From Capronia americana (lineage: Eukaryota > Ascomycota > Eurotiomycetes > Chaetothyriales > Herpotrichiellaceae), in the NCBI GenBank assembly GCA_016110215.1, contig JADWQD010000009.1, positions 1,118,093-1,182,092 on the forward strand: a stretch of DNA of 64,000 bases, in the 5' to 3' direction. Within the stretch, counting starts at the first letter, position 1; every line of letters starts with the position of its first letter. The position numbers and the translations under genes were made by a program. This document shows, in pieces, positions 11,142-22,073 of the stretch. The notes below the pieces were generated by a model. The model worked only from the letters and a program-made list of their open reading frames with translations. It did not search any database and had not been told where the DNA came from.

Positions 11142-12293
11142 TGTAAGGTAGTGAAGTCTGTGTTTGATCTATGGTATGAGAGGCTCTTATCAGGTGTAGA
11201 ACGTGGCCTTAGGGTATTTGATCTTCAGGAGAGTGGTGTCGCAGCAGGCCGGTGCAGATTGTAAGCATATTTAGAGGATAGTGGTTCGTACTGGAAGGAC
11301 AATCTATATATCCCTGATTACCGGTTTTGGTAACTTTCAGGAATTGGGTCCATCTTTCCAGGCGTCGCAGCCTGTAAGAAATTAGCCACATCCTGGAAAT
11401 GTTATGGGGTCACCGAGAGTTTGAAAAGGCTTAGCAGGGGATAAGCAACCATAGTACCGAGTACAAGCCTCCGGATATCTCGAATAACTGAGAGGCAGCC
11501 TTACAATTGCCAAGAGTCCGACTCGGAGTACTGGTAGGGTGAGAGCCGTTACGCAGGGCTGAGACAAGGCATTGCTACTCCTTCGAATCCTACAACAGAA
11601 TTCTACGCAGTTCAGTAGTAGCGCAATGATGAGAGGCCATTTTAAGGCTGATATTGCTCGAACCTGTGGTCACAGGTTCAATGCTTAATTCTGGGAAGGG
11701 CGCCACCCACAGTATGTACGTAGTAGCCCCGGTACGCAAAAATAGACAATATCAGCTTACCTAGAGCGGGGAATAGAAGCCGGCTGGCGCCTATCGGAGG
11801 GATCGGGCACGCGGCTTCAGGCACGCGACACTTGACCCACAGGTAAACAACCCCTGGGGGCGGAGTGGAAAGGTTCCCTTCGTGGTATGTGATGACCACT
11901 TTATATAGCACAGGTGAACCTAAATCCCCATTTGTCGCGAAATGTCTAGAGAAGCCACTATGTGTAGCATAAGCTTACATTGAATGCAAACGAGGCAAGG
12001 GCTTCGAATTGGTGCGGTGTTCAAGATTGATCGAATATAGAATGTGGCTGCAGGTGGGGGTCCTTTGATATCGCAACGGCAGGACGGACTTGCATGTTCC
12101 ACGGTGTGAACAGGTTGTTGTATATTATCCAGTATTTGCTGGGTTTCTACCTCATTTCACAGCACTTGGACCCTCTCACCAATGGTCGTGTAACCCTCTA
12201 CGCAATAAGCACTTTCGTTTGTAAAAGACCGGCTGTGGGATAACGAGGTATTAGAACTTTGAACTTACCATATTCGACTGCCATTGAGTCAGT
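11142..12293. other. Intergenic, no gene seen
   Basis: About 1.15 kb between two divergently transcribed low-complexity genes. Only short open frames without coding character are present. Confidence 0.4.
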
Positions 12294-13634
12294 ATGCCTC
12301 CAAGAGCGCATGCACCTCCCGCAGCACATACACGCCCGGCAGCACATGCACCACCCGCAGAACATGCACCTGCCGCGGGACATGCGCCTCCCGCAGAACA
12401 CGCACCTGCCGCGGGACATGCACCTCCCGCAGTACATGCACCTCCCGCTGGCCATGCGCCTCCCGCAGAACACGCACCTGCCGCGGGACATGCACCTCCC
12501 GCAGAACACGCACCTGCCGCGGGACATGCACCTCCCGCAGAACATGCACCTGCCGCGGGACATGCACCACCTCCCGAGGAGGCCCCAATCGCAGCACCCG
12601 CACCGAGGAGACCGCCAATTCCACCACCACAGGGGCCAGGATTCAGGTTCCCCCCTGAGGGACACCCCGCCCCTGGTCCAGGAGAGCTTTTCAGCGGAGC
12701 AGGAGGAAGAAGAGATCCTCTAGCCAACGCGCGTTCAACGGGTACCACACCACCACCAAGTTCAGTTTACGGAAACTTAAAACCACACTCGGGCGGCCCG
12801 GGCCAACCAGGCTACCCTTTCTTCGGGTCGGGGCTAGGAGATGTGCCGGGGGTAAATGTAAGCGCGGAGCAGAGGGCAGCACTCGCTCGACCACGTCCAG
12901 ATCTAGCGACAGAACCGGCTGGCGAACCGGCCGAGGGCATCCCCGATCTGAGACCAGCCGACTTTCACGGGGCGCCGACGCGCCACTTCAATCCAGACGA
13001 ACCTTTGCAACCTCCTGTGCACAATCAGTTCGATACCTTGAGGGATGAGGCGGGGCAAACCAGTGTCAACAATTCTCTGAGGCACGCTACCGGTCCACTT
13101 CAAGTAGGATCGAGCGGAATCGGCGCATCCACCGGCCAGCTGCCAATCAGAACGACCGATGGGTTTCATACATCTGTGGATCCTCGGGGAGACCATGCGA
13201 CATTCGAGGTGGATCCGGCGCTAAATCCAGATGGCACGACTCACTTGTATCCGGGAGGTGCAAGCAGTTCCGTTGCGCCACGAGTGCCCGGGGAGGTCGG
13301 TAACCGACCGCTTAATGATTTCCCTAACCAGCGAGGTGATCCGTTGCCTCCGGGGGGACCAGCTCCCCGTCCGCTACCTCCGGGACCAGGCGTTGGCGAG
13401 CCGCCAGCTCCAGCACCAGGCCATCCCCATCCATTCCCTCTGCGACCCGTTGAAGAGACGAACCCGTCAGGGAGAGGGTCGTTCTATCCGGATCCCGACA
13501 TGGCAGCGGCCGTGGCCAGAGGTCCAGGAGGCGCAGGTCCGGGAGATGGGGGTCCGGGAGGTGCGGGTCCGGGAGGTGCGGGTCCGGGAGGTGCGGGTCC
13601 GGGAGGTGCGGGTCCAGGGGGTGAAGCAATATAG
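12294..13634 (+). CDS. Pro/Ala/His-rich repeat protein (disordered orphan)
   Basis: 446 residues, no intron needed. Residues 18-89 are six 12-residue repeats, mostly HAPPAEHAPAAG (one variant HAPPAVHAPPAG), preceded by a degenerate unit at 6-17. The middle (about 130-400) is non-repetitive, Pro/Gly-rich and lacks hydrophobic core segments. The C-terminus is a GGAGP repeat made of 15-nt units. No signal peptide or membrane segment is visible. The protein is probably intrinsically disordered. Function and conservation are unknown; the non-repetitive middle, open for over 700 nt in this frame, is the main argument that it is coding. Confidence 0.5.
   Translation: MPPRAHAPPAAHTRPAAHAPPAEHAPAAGHAPPAEHAPAAGHAPPAVHAPPAGHAPPAEHAPAAGHAPPAEHAPAAGHAPPAEHAPAAGHAPPPEEAPIAAPAPRRPPIPPPQGPGFRFPPEGHPAPGPGELFSGAGGRRDPLANARSTGTTPPPSSVYGNLKPHSGGPGQPGYPFFGSGLGDVPGVNVSAEQRAALARPRPDLATEPAGEPAEGIPDLRPADFHGAPTRHFNPDEPLQPPVHNQFDTLRDEAGQTSVNNSLRHATGPLQVGSSGIGASTGQLPIRTTDGFHTSVDPRGDHATFEVDPALNPDGTTHLYPGGASSSVAPRVPGEVGNRPLNDFPNQRGDPLPPGGPAPRPLPPGPGVGEPPAPAPGHPHPFPLRPVEETNPSGRGSFYPDPDMAAAVARGPGGAGPGDGGPGGAGPGGAGPGGAGPGGAGPGGEAI
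12309..12560 (+). repeat. 36-bp tandem repeat, about seven units
   Basis: Six good units (12345-12560) and one degenerate unit (12309-12344). Each unit is 36 nt, built from the halves CCTCCCGCAGAACAC and CCTGCCGCGGGACATG. The length is a multiple of three, and all six reading frames lack stops across the array. Confidence 0.85.
13531..13623 (+). repeat. 15-bp GGTCCGGGAGGTGCG tandem repeat
   Basis: A run of GGTCCGGGAGGTGCG units, imperfect at the start, encodes Gly-Pro-Gly-Gly-Ala. It forms the extreme C-terminus of the repeat protein. The 15-nt unit keeps the reading frame. Confidence 0.85.
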
Positions 13635-15096
13635 TAGCTTCTGCTTTGGAATTGCGAAGTTGCCTCAAAGTCAAATCAGACTTGATGATGCGGGGAACCA
13701 ATGGCAGGGAGTTCAGGAGTGCAGGTTCTCAGTAGAAGAGGACCGACCGGCATGCGGCCGATGAGGACAACGGAAGTCTAGGAATTCTTTCAGATGCACC
13801 TGGAGCGTTGATTCGAGGAGCGTAACGCAATAAAACACCTTCAAGTCCAAGGGACGCCCAAAATGACTTTTTCAATCAAAAGAATAGCCTAGTAGAATTA
13901 GCCATCTTCCTTGAATATTGATCACAAACTCACCCTCGTCCTCGTATTCGGTGGCCGTGTCCCACAGACAAAACACAAGAAATGACTGCTGCCGAAGAGT
14001 GTCCTCTGATTCCGGGCAACCGACTCCCTAGAGCAGACGATGAAAGAGTGAAGAGGGACGGATTCAGCTATTACATCTCTGTTGCGAGAAGGATTGCTGG
14101 CATAAACCTCAAGAAGGCGTGCAAGGCAGGACAATTGACAGTCCGGAATGCTGTCGCGGCAGGAAGGTGGCGCGGGCGCCAAGACAACCTTATACCTTGG
14201 GCACACGCACACAATCGGAGGATTGGTACGACATCTCGACCTGGTCTTGAAGGCAAACTCTCAGGTCGCTTTTGCCTGCTTGGCCACCTTGTCAACTATC
14301 CTACCGGCACTTCAGCTATCGGTAATTCTTATGCGCGGAAATTTCTCTGAGAAGATCAAGCCCACGCAAGTTCAGGAAGGACGTCAGTAAAGTTCAGGTG
14401 CGCGCAGATGCGCAGCATTAGAAGAGGTTACTCGATACAGCGTAGGGATGACGCTTTCTGCAGCCCTGAAACTCCTCACATCGTCGGCGGTGTCATGCGT
14501 ATGGCATGGACAAGACGCGCACCCCACCTGGGATGTTAGAGTAGTCTCCCACGTGTTGCCATCGGAGTGTTTCCATTGTGAGGTTGTGCAGAGTGGCAGA
14601 GCGTCGATTTGTTTGCGACCGGATGAGTATGAGGTTAATGGGTTACGGCCAATATCAAGCCCGCTCTATAACAGCTTGGGGTCCCAAGATATCAGAACCG
14701 AATCACCTTTTTGTTTGTCTTGCGCCAGAGTAGCTAGGTAAGATATAGAGAATTTCCAATTTAGAAACCTTGAACAGTCGCTGCTAGAAGTGATAACACA
14801 ATCTTGCCTTGTTTATGCTACGACGTGTCTTTTGGGCTTGTTCTATCTCCGTAGATTTCACGCAGAGCTTAAATCGTCATCTCTGATTCAACCCACTGCC
14901 TTTAGGTCAATTGAATCGGGGCCCTCATTCTTTAGTGCCCTCCCTCGGCTCAATAGGGCGGCATCACTCTCGTCCCAAAACGGAGTAGGATTGCCATCAC
15001 TTGCCCTCATCGTCATCCACCCTGTCAACCACCAACAAGCCAAATTCGATGCTGAGGTCAATCCTCAAGAATTAGTTCAGCAAGAGGTCACCGCCA
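13635..15096. other. Intergenic 1.46 kb
   Basis: Lies upstream of SKI2. An open frame of 122 codons at 13982-14350 (+) has no domain, no composition bias and no visible partner exons, so it is not called as a gene. No RNA gene or repeat was found. Confidence 0.4.
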
Positions 15097-18000
15097 ATGG
15101 CCCGCGCGCGGTATGCCCAGAAGACGCCGGAGCAGATCAAAGACGAGCTGGAGAAGGAATTTCTGTCGCCACCGACCACATTCAGTCCGGAATGGCTGAA
15201 CAAATTGCAGCACCGATGGGACTACCAATCATCGAACTACCCCGAGCTTTGCCAGTTGGCTCCTACGCAGACTAGAACAATTACGCGCTTCACGCGTGAG
15301 GGTCTTGAAGGGAAAGTTACCGGCTACAGACAGGTTACCGTTCCCGCGTCTAGTGCGACCGCGAAAAATTCGACATCCTTGCTCCGAAGACCGGCCAATC
15401 GAGCCGACTTTGTACGCGGTGCTGCAGGATTTTTTCCCTTCGCGCCTGGGGGGCTGGACGGAGTCGATGCAATACAAGCCTATGAAGACGAGGTGGCGCT
15501 CAAAGACGTAAACAAGCGACCAAGCCAGAAGTCCGGCGGCTTGGATCGCATCATCAATTTCGGGGGAAACGATGGTCTTCTCGAAGTGCCTCCGGGCTTC
15601 AGCAGGGGGATGAAACTGGCCGAGAAAAAATCAAGCGAGGACCAGGAAGACGCTGAAGATGTGGAAAAGACGCTAGACGACGATGATGAGGCTGGATTGA
15701 ATGCCGATGATGACCAGCGCAATGGCCACGACACTCCACCGGTGGAGGATGGCGCCGAAGAGACAGAAGACGAAGACTTCACTGACCTCGACGAGCTGCT
15801 GCCAGTGGAGTTTCCGTCGCTCGAACCTCATGGAGCATTGATCTCTGCTACGACCACGAAGAACACTGGCAAGGAGTGGGCTCACGTGGTTGACATCAAC
15901 AAGGACATCCCTAACTTCCACGAATTGGTGCCTGAGATGGCGCGCACATGGCCATTTGAGCTTGACATTTTCCAGAAAGAGGCTGTGTACCATCTCGAGA
16001 GTGGCGACTCCGTCTTCGTGGCCGCTCACACGTCGGCCGGAAAGACTGTCGTTGCCGAGTATGCGATTGCACTGGCGGCCAAACACATGACGAAAGCTAT
16101 CTACACGTCTCCCATCAAAGCTCTGTCTAACCAGAAATTCCGCGACTTTAAGAATGTCTTTGAAGATGTCGGCATTCTCACCGGTGATGTACAGATCAAC
16201 CCTGAAGCCAGCTGCCTCATCATGACGACCGAGATTCTGCGCAGCATGCTCTACCGTGGCGCTGACCTCATCCGAGACGTTGAATTCGTCATCTTTGACG
16301 AAGTACACTATGTCAATGATCTCGAACGAGGTGTGGTCTGGGAGGAGGTTATCATTATGCTCCCCGACCATGTCACTCTCATCCTGCTCTCGGCCACGGT
16401 CCCCAACACCTACGAATTCGCCTCCTGGGTCGGGCGTACCAAGAAAAAGAACATCTACGTGATCTCGACGCCGAAACGACCTGTGCCACTAGAACATTAT
16501 CTCTGGGCCGGCAAGGAGATGCACAAGATTGTGGATTCGGAGAAGCGATTCCTTCAGAAGGGATGGAAGGCTGCCAACGACATCTTATCCGGACTTGACA
16601 AGGTCAAAGAGCAGAAAGCCATCGAGGCGCAAACTCCAGCTCGGGGTGCGCCAGGCCGTGGTGCGCCGGCTGGACAACGAGGCGGTCGCGGACAACCACC
16701 ACAGCGAGGTGGGCCAAATCAGAGGGGCGGCGCACAACAGCGTGGTCGTGGGCCCACACCCAACCGTGGCCAAGGTAACATTGCACGAACAGGCCGCGGC
16801 GGTGGCAGGACGACCGCTGCCCAGGACAGAAACCTGTGGGTTCATCTGGTCCAGCATCTCCGTAAGGACAACCTGCTCCCTGCGTGCATCTTTGTCTTCT
16901 CCAAGAAGAGGTGTGAAGAAAACGCCGACTCCCTTTCCAACCAAGACTTCTGCACGGCAGCTGAGAAGAGCGCCATCCACATGATCATCGAGCGATCGAT
17001 AGCAAGACTGAAGCCAGAGGACCGCGTGCTGCCGCAGATCAGACGCCTGCGAGAAATGCTAGGGCGAGGCGTCGCCGTCCATCACGGCGGTCTCCTGCCG
17101 ATTGTCAAGGAGATCGTCGAGATTCTTTTCGCAAAGACACTTGTGAAGGTGCTGTTCGCGACGGAGACGTTTGCCATGGGCTTGAACCTCCCGACGCGCA
17201 CGGTTGTCTTTTCGGGATATCGCAAGCACGATGGGCGCGACTTCCGCAATCTGCTGCCTGGAGAGTACACGCAGATGGCTGGTCGAGCTGGTCGTCGCGG
17301 CCTTGACACCGTGGGGACGGTCATCATTGTGACGCCCGGCAGGACAGAAGCACCGCCAGCGGGAGAACTCACCCAGATGATTACTGGCCCGGCCACGAAA
17401 CTCCGAAGCCAGTTCCGACTGCACTACAACATGATTCTGAATCTCATGCGCGTCGAGGCACTGAAGATTGAGGAGATGATCAAGCGCAGCTTCTCCGAAA
17501 ACGCCACGCAAGCACTGCTCCCTCAGCACGAAAAGCAGGTTGCGCTATCACAGGCCAGTCTCGACAAAATCAAGCGGGAGCCCTGCGACGTATGCGACAT
17601 TGACCTGGAAGCCGCTCACGCAGCAGCCACGCAATTCGAACGACTAACAAAGGAGCTTCACATTCGCTTGCTCTCTTCGCCCGTTGGACGCCGCCTTTGG
17701 ACAGCCAAGAGGCTGATAGTCTACAAGAAGGTTTAAGACCCCCTGTTCAGGTCCCTCGGAAATACCATTGGCTGACTCGCACAGGATGGCACGCGCATGG
17801 TAGGAATCCTCCTCGACGACCCCCGAGCCGGCGGACCCCGACCCTCGCTCAAAGTGCTCGAAATCTCGGATGTCGATGCGCAGAGATCGACTCGAGATCT
17901 CCTCCCCTACCTCCCCCGCGTCCGCATGATGTTCTCCCCTCTCCCCAGCAAGGTGTCCCGTGTCCGATGGAGTGTTGCCCAGGTTCAATTGGACGATGTG

Positions 18001-19060
18001 GAATGTCTAACCCAGACGATCGTCAAGGTAAAAGGCCCCCACTGGTACATTCAGGTCCGAAAAGGTAACAGTATACTTACAGCCAATGCAGGTAGATCTA
18101 CGTTTGTTACTAAACAGCCACGCAGAGCAGCAGAAATTTGTGGAAAACGAATTCCTCACCGTTTACTCGTCGTGGATCTCCACGGCCTGGGACGAGCAGG
18201 ATTGGAACAAAGTGCACGAATTGTCAATCAGAGAGCTGTTGGTCGAGAGGGAGCGAGCCGCCACAATGTTCCAGAGCGCAAAGTGTCTATCCTGTCCGAA
18301 TTTCTTGAAGCATTACGGCATGCAGCACGACGAATGGTTGATCAAGGAGAACATCCAAACTCTGAAGATGCTCATGTCCGACCAGAATCTGTCCCTGCTG
18401 CCGGACTATCAGCAGAGAACCGAGGTGCTGAAGGATCTCAAATTCATCGACGAGGAGTCGCGCGTGCAGCTGAAGGGCAAGGTCGCCTGCGAGATCCACT
18501 CCGCAGACGAGCTGGTGCTCACAGAGCTCATCCTGGAGAATGTGCTGGCATCGTGAGTGTCTTGTTGCCTACCTACCGAGCGCCACCCGGAACACTGCAT
18601 TGACTGGTAACATCGCAGATTCGAACCCGACGAGATTGTCGCCCTCCTTTCCGCCTTCGTCTTCCAGGAGAAGACCGACTCAGAACCCCTCCTTACCGAG
18701 AATCTCGAGAGAGGCAAAGCCGAGATCATCAAGATCGCGGAGAAAGTGAACAAATATCAAATCCTCCATCAAGTCATTCTCTCATCCGACGATGCCAACG
18801 ACTTTGTCTCGAGACCGCGGTTCGGCCTGGTGGAAGTGGTGTACGAATGGGCAAGAGGTATGTCATTCAACCGCATCACAGATCTGACGGACGTGATGGA
18901 AGGCACGATTGTGCGGGTTGTTACGAGGTTGGACGAGACGTGTAGGGAAGTCATGAGTGCGGCGAGGTTGATCGGAGATCCGAGCCTGTATCAGAAGATG
19001 GACAAGGCAAGGGAGTTGATCCGCCGAGATGTCGTCTTTACCGCGAGCTTGTACATGTAA
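15097..19060 (+). CDS. SKI2: Ski2-type DExH RNA helicase
   Basis: Four exons: 15097-17730, 17785-18027, 18092-18552, 18619-19060. All join in phase to give 1,259 residues, the usual Ski2 size. Ski2 is the helicase of the cytoplasmic Ski complex, which threads mRNA into the exosome for 3'-5' decay. Visible features: N-terminal Ski3/Ski8-binding region; acidic linker (about 180-250); Walker A AHTSAGKTVVAEYA; DEVH box (VIFDEVHYVND); SATVPN; an RGG-rich insertion (about 512-571); helicase motif VI AGRAGRRGLD; then arch and C-terminal helical domains ending RRDVVFTASLYM. Intron 1 is 54 nt and uses a weak GTTTAA donor; introns 2 and 3 use GTAAAA and GTGAGT. Mtr4 is the nearest alternative, but the N-terminus (FSPEWLNKLQHRWDYQSSNYP) fits Ski2. 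Confidence 0.95.
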
Positions 19061-19614
19061 CGCCTTCATCGGATCGTGTATGAGCAAGGAGGAGCCGTGG
19101 CATTTATGTCGGTAAAGCCCAGACATGGAAGAATCATTGTGAGATCCGGGTAATATGCAACGGTGCTGGTCTGGCGAAGCATGTACTTTATGCACTCGAT
19201 TCGCCGGACCAAACCAAAACATTCAAGGGAAGAGAGTCGCTCAATACCCCAAGTCTTAGCAAAATTCTAGACATGTACATACAATCCCTATCGTGTGTGC
19301 GTGTGTGTACTGTAATGTACTGTAACCGCATATAAGTAAGTAAGGAGTACCAAGTAGGAGTAGGAGTAGGAGTATATACTGAGGACAGTCGGGACCTCCC
19401 CGCCTTCTGCCCACCGCGAATACGAACGAATACGAGTTGCTATCAAAGTCGGGCAACTCCTTCGCCCCCAGCTCGTCTCCTGTTACGAGTTCATACCCAT
19501 TCACCTCCATCGAACCTTGGGCATCGGACCTCAAAAAGCACGCAATCAAAACAGGCAAGGGATTTACTCCCGCCGTGATAGACATTGACGATCCTGGCCT
19601 CACCCCGAACCACA

Positions 19615-21194
19615 ATGTCGACTCCCAAACTCACCACGTCCAACGACCTCCTCGTCTGCTGCACCTGCGGGGCGCAGTACGACGTCCCCGAAACGACAGG
19701 GAAGACGGAATGCAGGATCTGCGAGGTAAGAGGACGCGCACGCAGTATGCATGAGTTCACCCTCAGGCTCGGGCTCAATCAGAGCGTTTTTCTCAGTGCT
19801 ACTCTCAGCGTTACTCTCAGTGCTACTCTCAGTGCCACTCGCAGTGTTTGCTATCCCCAGTACATACAAGCAAGTGCTGCTCTAACGTTCCAAACATCCG
19901 ATGTATCTTTGTAGGATCCCCGCCAATTCATCCCGCCCTCGGGCCACAGCTTCACGACGCTCGGGGACCTGATCGCCTCGCGCAAGTACGAGAATGTGTT
20001 CCAGCAGTGCGAATGGAACGACACCGTGATTGAGATTCATACGGAGCCCAAGGTTTGTTGAGTCACTTTGCCCACTTACTCACTATCTCACTCACACACC
20101 TTGATTGACTGACTTACTTGCCCACTTGCCTGCTCACTTACTTTCCTTCTCGTTTTCTTATTTACTACTTTGCTAACTTTCGTGCGTGGGATTGCTTAGT
20201 TCGGTATCGGGCAGGGGGCGCGCTTGATTCGTACACCTCATGGGAATGTGCTTTGGGATTTGGTTGCTTATTTGGATGAGGGCACTGTGGACAAGGTGAG
20301 TGAGCGAGTGAGTGAGTGAGTGGGCGAACAAACAGGCGAGAAGGGAAGGCTACGTCGAGGAGCGAAGGTAGGTAAGGGACGAACCAGACCAACTGACTAC
20401 TCGCACGCATTGCATATCCAGATCACAGAGCTAGGCGGATTGAAGTTCATCATCATTTCCCATCCACATTTCTACACGTAAGTCGTGCACTCGACCTGCC
20501 TCGATTCCTGAGCAGGCGGTTCGATTCGTTCCATCTCCTCCGCGGAGTTTTATCCTCTAACTTTGAAGTCGACGCAGAACCTGGGCAGATTGGTCGGCCA
20601 CGTTTCAATGCCCGGTATACATGACTGAAGTCGATTCCGTCTGGGCGAACCGCACGAACCCACCACCCGAAGGGGCAACTCTGAAATTGCTCACGGAACC
20701 CACTGCAGAGCTCCTCCCGGGTCTCACTTCCATAATTTGCGGAGGCCATTTTCCTGGCAGTCAGTGTCTGCACTCCGCGCCGCCAAACACACCCATACCG
20801 ACGCTGTTTGTTGCGGATACGATTTTCGCGGTACAGTCGGGACAAAATCCTGATCCGGGGAAGAGGAGTGATACCATATCGTACCAGTTTTTGTGGAGCA
20901 TTCCGAACTTTATTCCGTTGCCGCCGGAGGAAGTGTTGAAGATATGGAAGGCGCTGAAACCGTTCGACTTTAAAGCGACGTATGGGGTCATGGCCAAAAT
21001 TTCCAATGTTTGTGAGTGTCTTCTCCCTAGGACCCTGGAATTATTACTGCTGTTTTGCTGATTCTGAATTCCTCGGCACAGTCGAGAGGCCGGGTCAGTC
21101 GCTCAGCCTCAAGGGCCGAGTTCTCCAGAGTGCAAAGATTGCAGTAAAGGCCATGGGGTATAATGATCATGCAATCTTTGCGGAGGAGCTGTGA
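19615..21194 (+). CDS. Metallo-beta-lactamase-fold protein, six exons
   Basis: Exons 19615-19725, 19915-20052, 20200-20295, 20422-20477, 20578-21011 and 21082-21194 join in phase to give 315 residues. The N-terminus has two CxxC-like pairs (CCTCG and CRIC), suggesting a small zinc knuckle. The fold region has LIRTPHGNVLWDLVAYLDEG, then the metal-binding-type motif ISHPHFYTTWADWS, then GGHFPGSQCL and a late ADTIFAV. The spacing resembles SHxHxxH beta-lactamase hydrolases with the second His altered (HPHFYT), so the metal site may be atypical. Substrate is unknown. Intron 1 (189 nt) carries a 12-bp tandem repeat, and intron 3 starts in a GTGA tract. The gene is transcribed in the same direction as SKI2 and converges on NSA2. 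Confidence 0.85.
19791..19846 (+). repeat. 12-bp tandem repeat inside intron 1
   Basis: Four units close to TCTCAGTGCTAC at 19791, 19803, 19815 and 19827, then a partial fifth. The array lies wholly inside intron 1 of the metallo-beta-lactamase-fold gene. Confidence 0.85.
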
Positions 21195-21287
21195 TCCGGC
21201 AAATGCTGGCAGGTACCCATTTGAAGCTGATTTGCCGGATGCGCCTAACGGAACTTGAAGAGCTGCTTTGCAAGTCTTGATCTTGCT

Positions 21288-22073
21288 TCAAACCAAGAGA
21301 ACAGCATTCAGGCACCCATCCCGGCTCGGGTCGTTTGTCACCTGAGCATATTTTCCCCAGACGACCTTACCACCAGTGGTCACAAGACCAAGCTCCGAGA
21401 CATTGACCTCAATGACCGTACCCTTGGTCAAAACACCCAGTTGCGTGTACAGTGGATTTTGTGGATTCTTCTTCACACTTATTATGGGTAGTTGCACCGT
21501 AACTCCCAACTCCGGATGTGTGACATTGGCTTTCTTGTATCGCAGACCCATGGGACGAATGAATCGCTCGTACTTGACAGGTCGTCTCGTGAAATCAGGT
21601 CCGACAAAGGTGGGCTGTGTGATCATTCTCTTCCAACTCTTCTTTGCAGTCTTCTTGCCAGTCTTGACCACCTTGAACATCTCTTCCTCGCTAATCCCCT
21701 TGACCTTCGGCAATGGTACCGAAAACTTGGCCGCCTTCTCAGCCCGTTTATTCTTAATCGCGCTTGACAAAGCCTTTGCATTATTCGCCTGTGACCGATC
21801 GAGCAGGTAGTTGGGCAGAGGAGTCGAGGAAGGCTCGTTCGGTGCCGCAGATTTGACATCTCGTTCCTCTTGCGCCTTGATGGCCTTCCGCATTTGGATT
21901 TTCTCTGCATGGCGCTTCTTCTGGTGCAGTTTGGCTCTCAGACCGCGTAGATTTTGGGCCTTTTCGGACTGGGAGTGGCCTTCTCTGGCCTCCCGCTTTC
22001 GGACTCGCTCATCGTGGTCGAGACGCTTGCCGTGTTGCTTTGTCCAGCGCTCGATGTACTCGTTTTGAGGCAT
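21288..22073 (-). CDS. NSA2: Ribosome biogenesis protein Nsa2
   Basis: 261 residues from the Met in MPQNEYIERWTKQHGKRLD, the same length as the yeast protein; an upstream in-frame Met (22145) only adds unconserved residues. Nsa2 is an eS8-like nuclear GTPase-associated factor of the pre-60S particle, required for 27S rRNA processing. The N-terminal half is a basic helix (RVRKREAREGHSQSEKAQN, KLHQKKRHAEKIQMRKAIKA). The C-terminal half is the eS8-like beta-barrel (PTFVGPDFTRRPVKYERFIR, GVLTKGTVIEVNVSELGLV), ending RDGCLNAVLLV. Intronless. It is divergent from niaD. Confidence 0.97.
   Translation of the reverse strand: MPQNEYIERWTKQHGKRLDHDERVRKREAREGHSQSEKAQNLRGLRAKLHQKKRHAEKIQMRKAIKAQEERDVKSAAPNEPSSTPLPNYLLDRSQANNAKALSSAIKNKRAEKAAKFSVPLPKVKGISEEEMFKVVKTGKKTAKKSWKRMITQPTFVGPDFTRRPVKYERFIRPMGLRYKKANVTHPELGVTVQLPIISVKKNPQNPLYTQLGVLTKGTVIEVNVSELGLVTTGGKVVWGKYAQVTNDPSRDGCLNAVLLV

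Noticed and set aside
12251..12748. Minus-strand Gly/Ala/Cys-rich frame over the 36-bp repeat
   Set aside because: All frames are open there by repeat composition; it lacks the long non-repetitive extension found on the plus strand.
13982..14350. 122-codon plus-strand frame
   Set aside because: No family features, no start context or partner exons; indistinguishable from chance.
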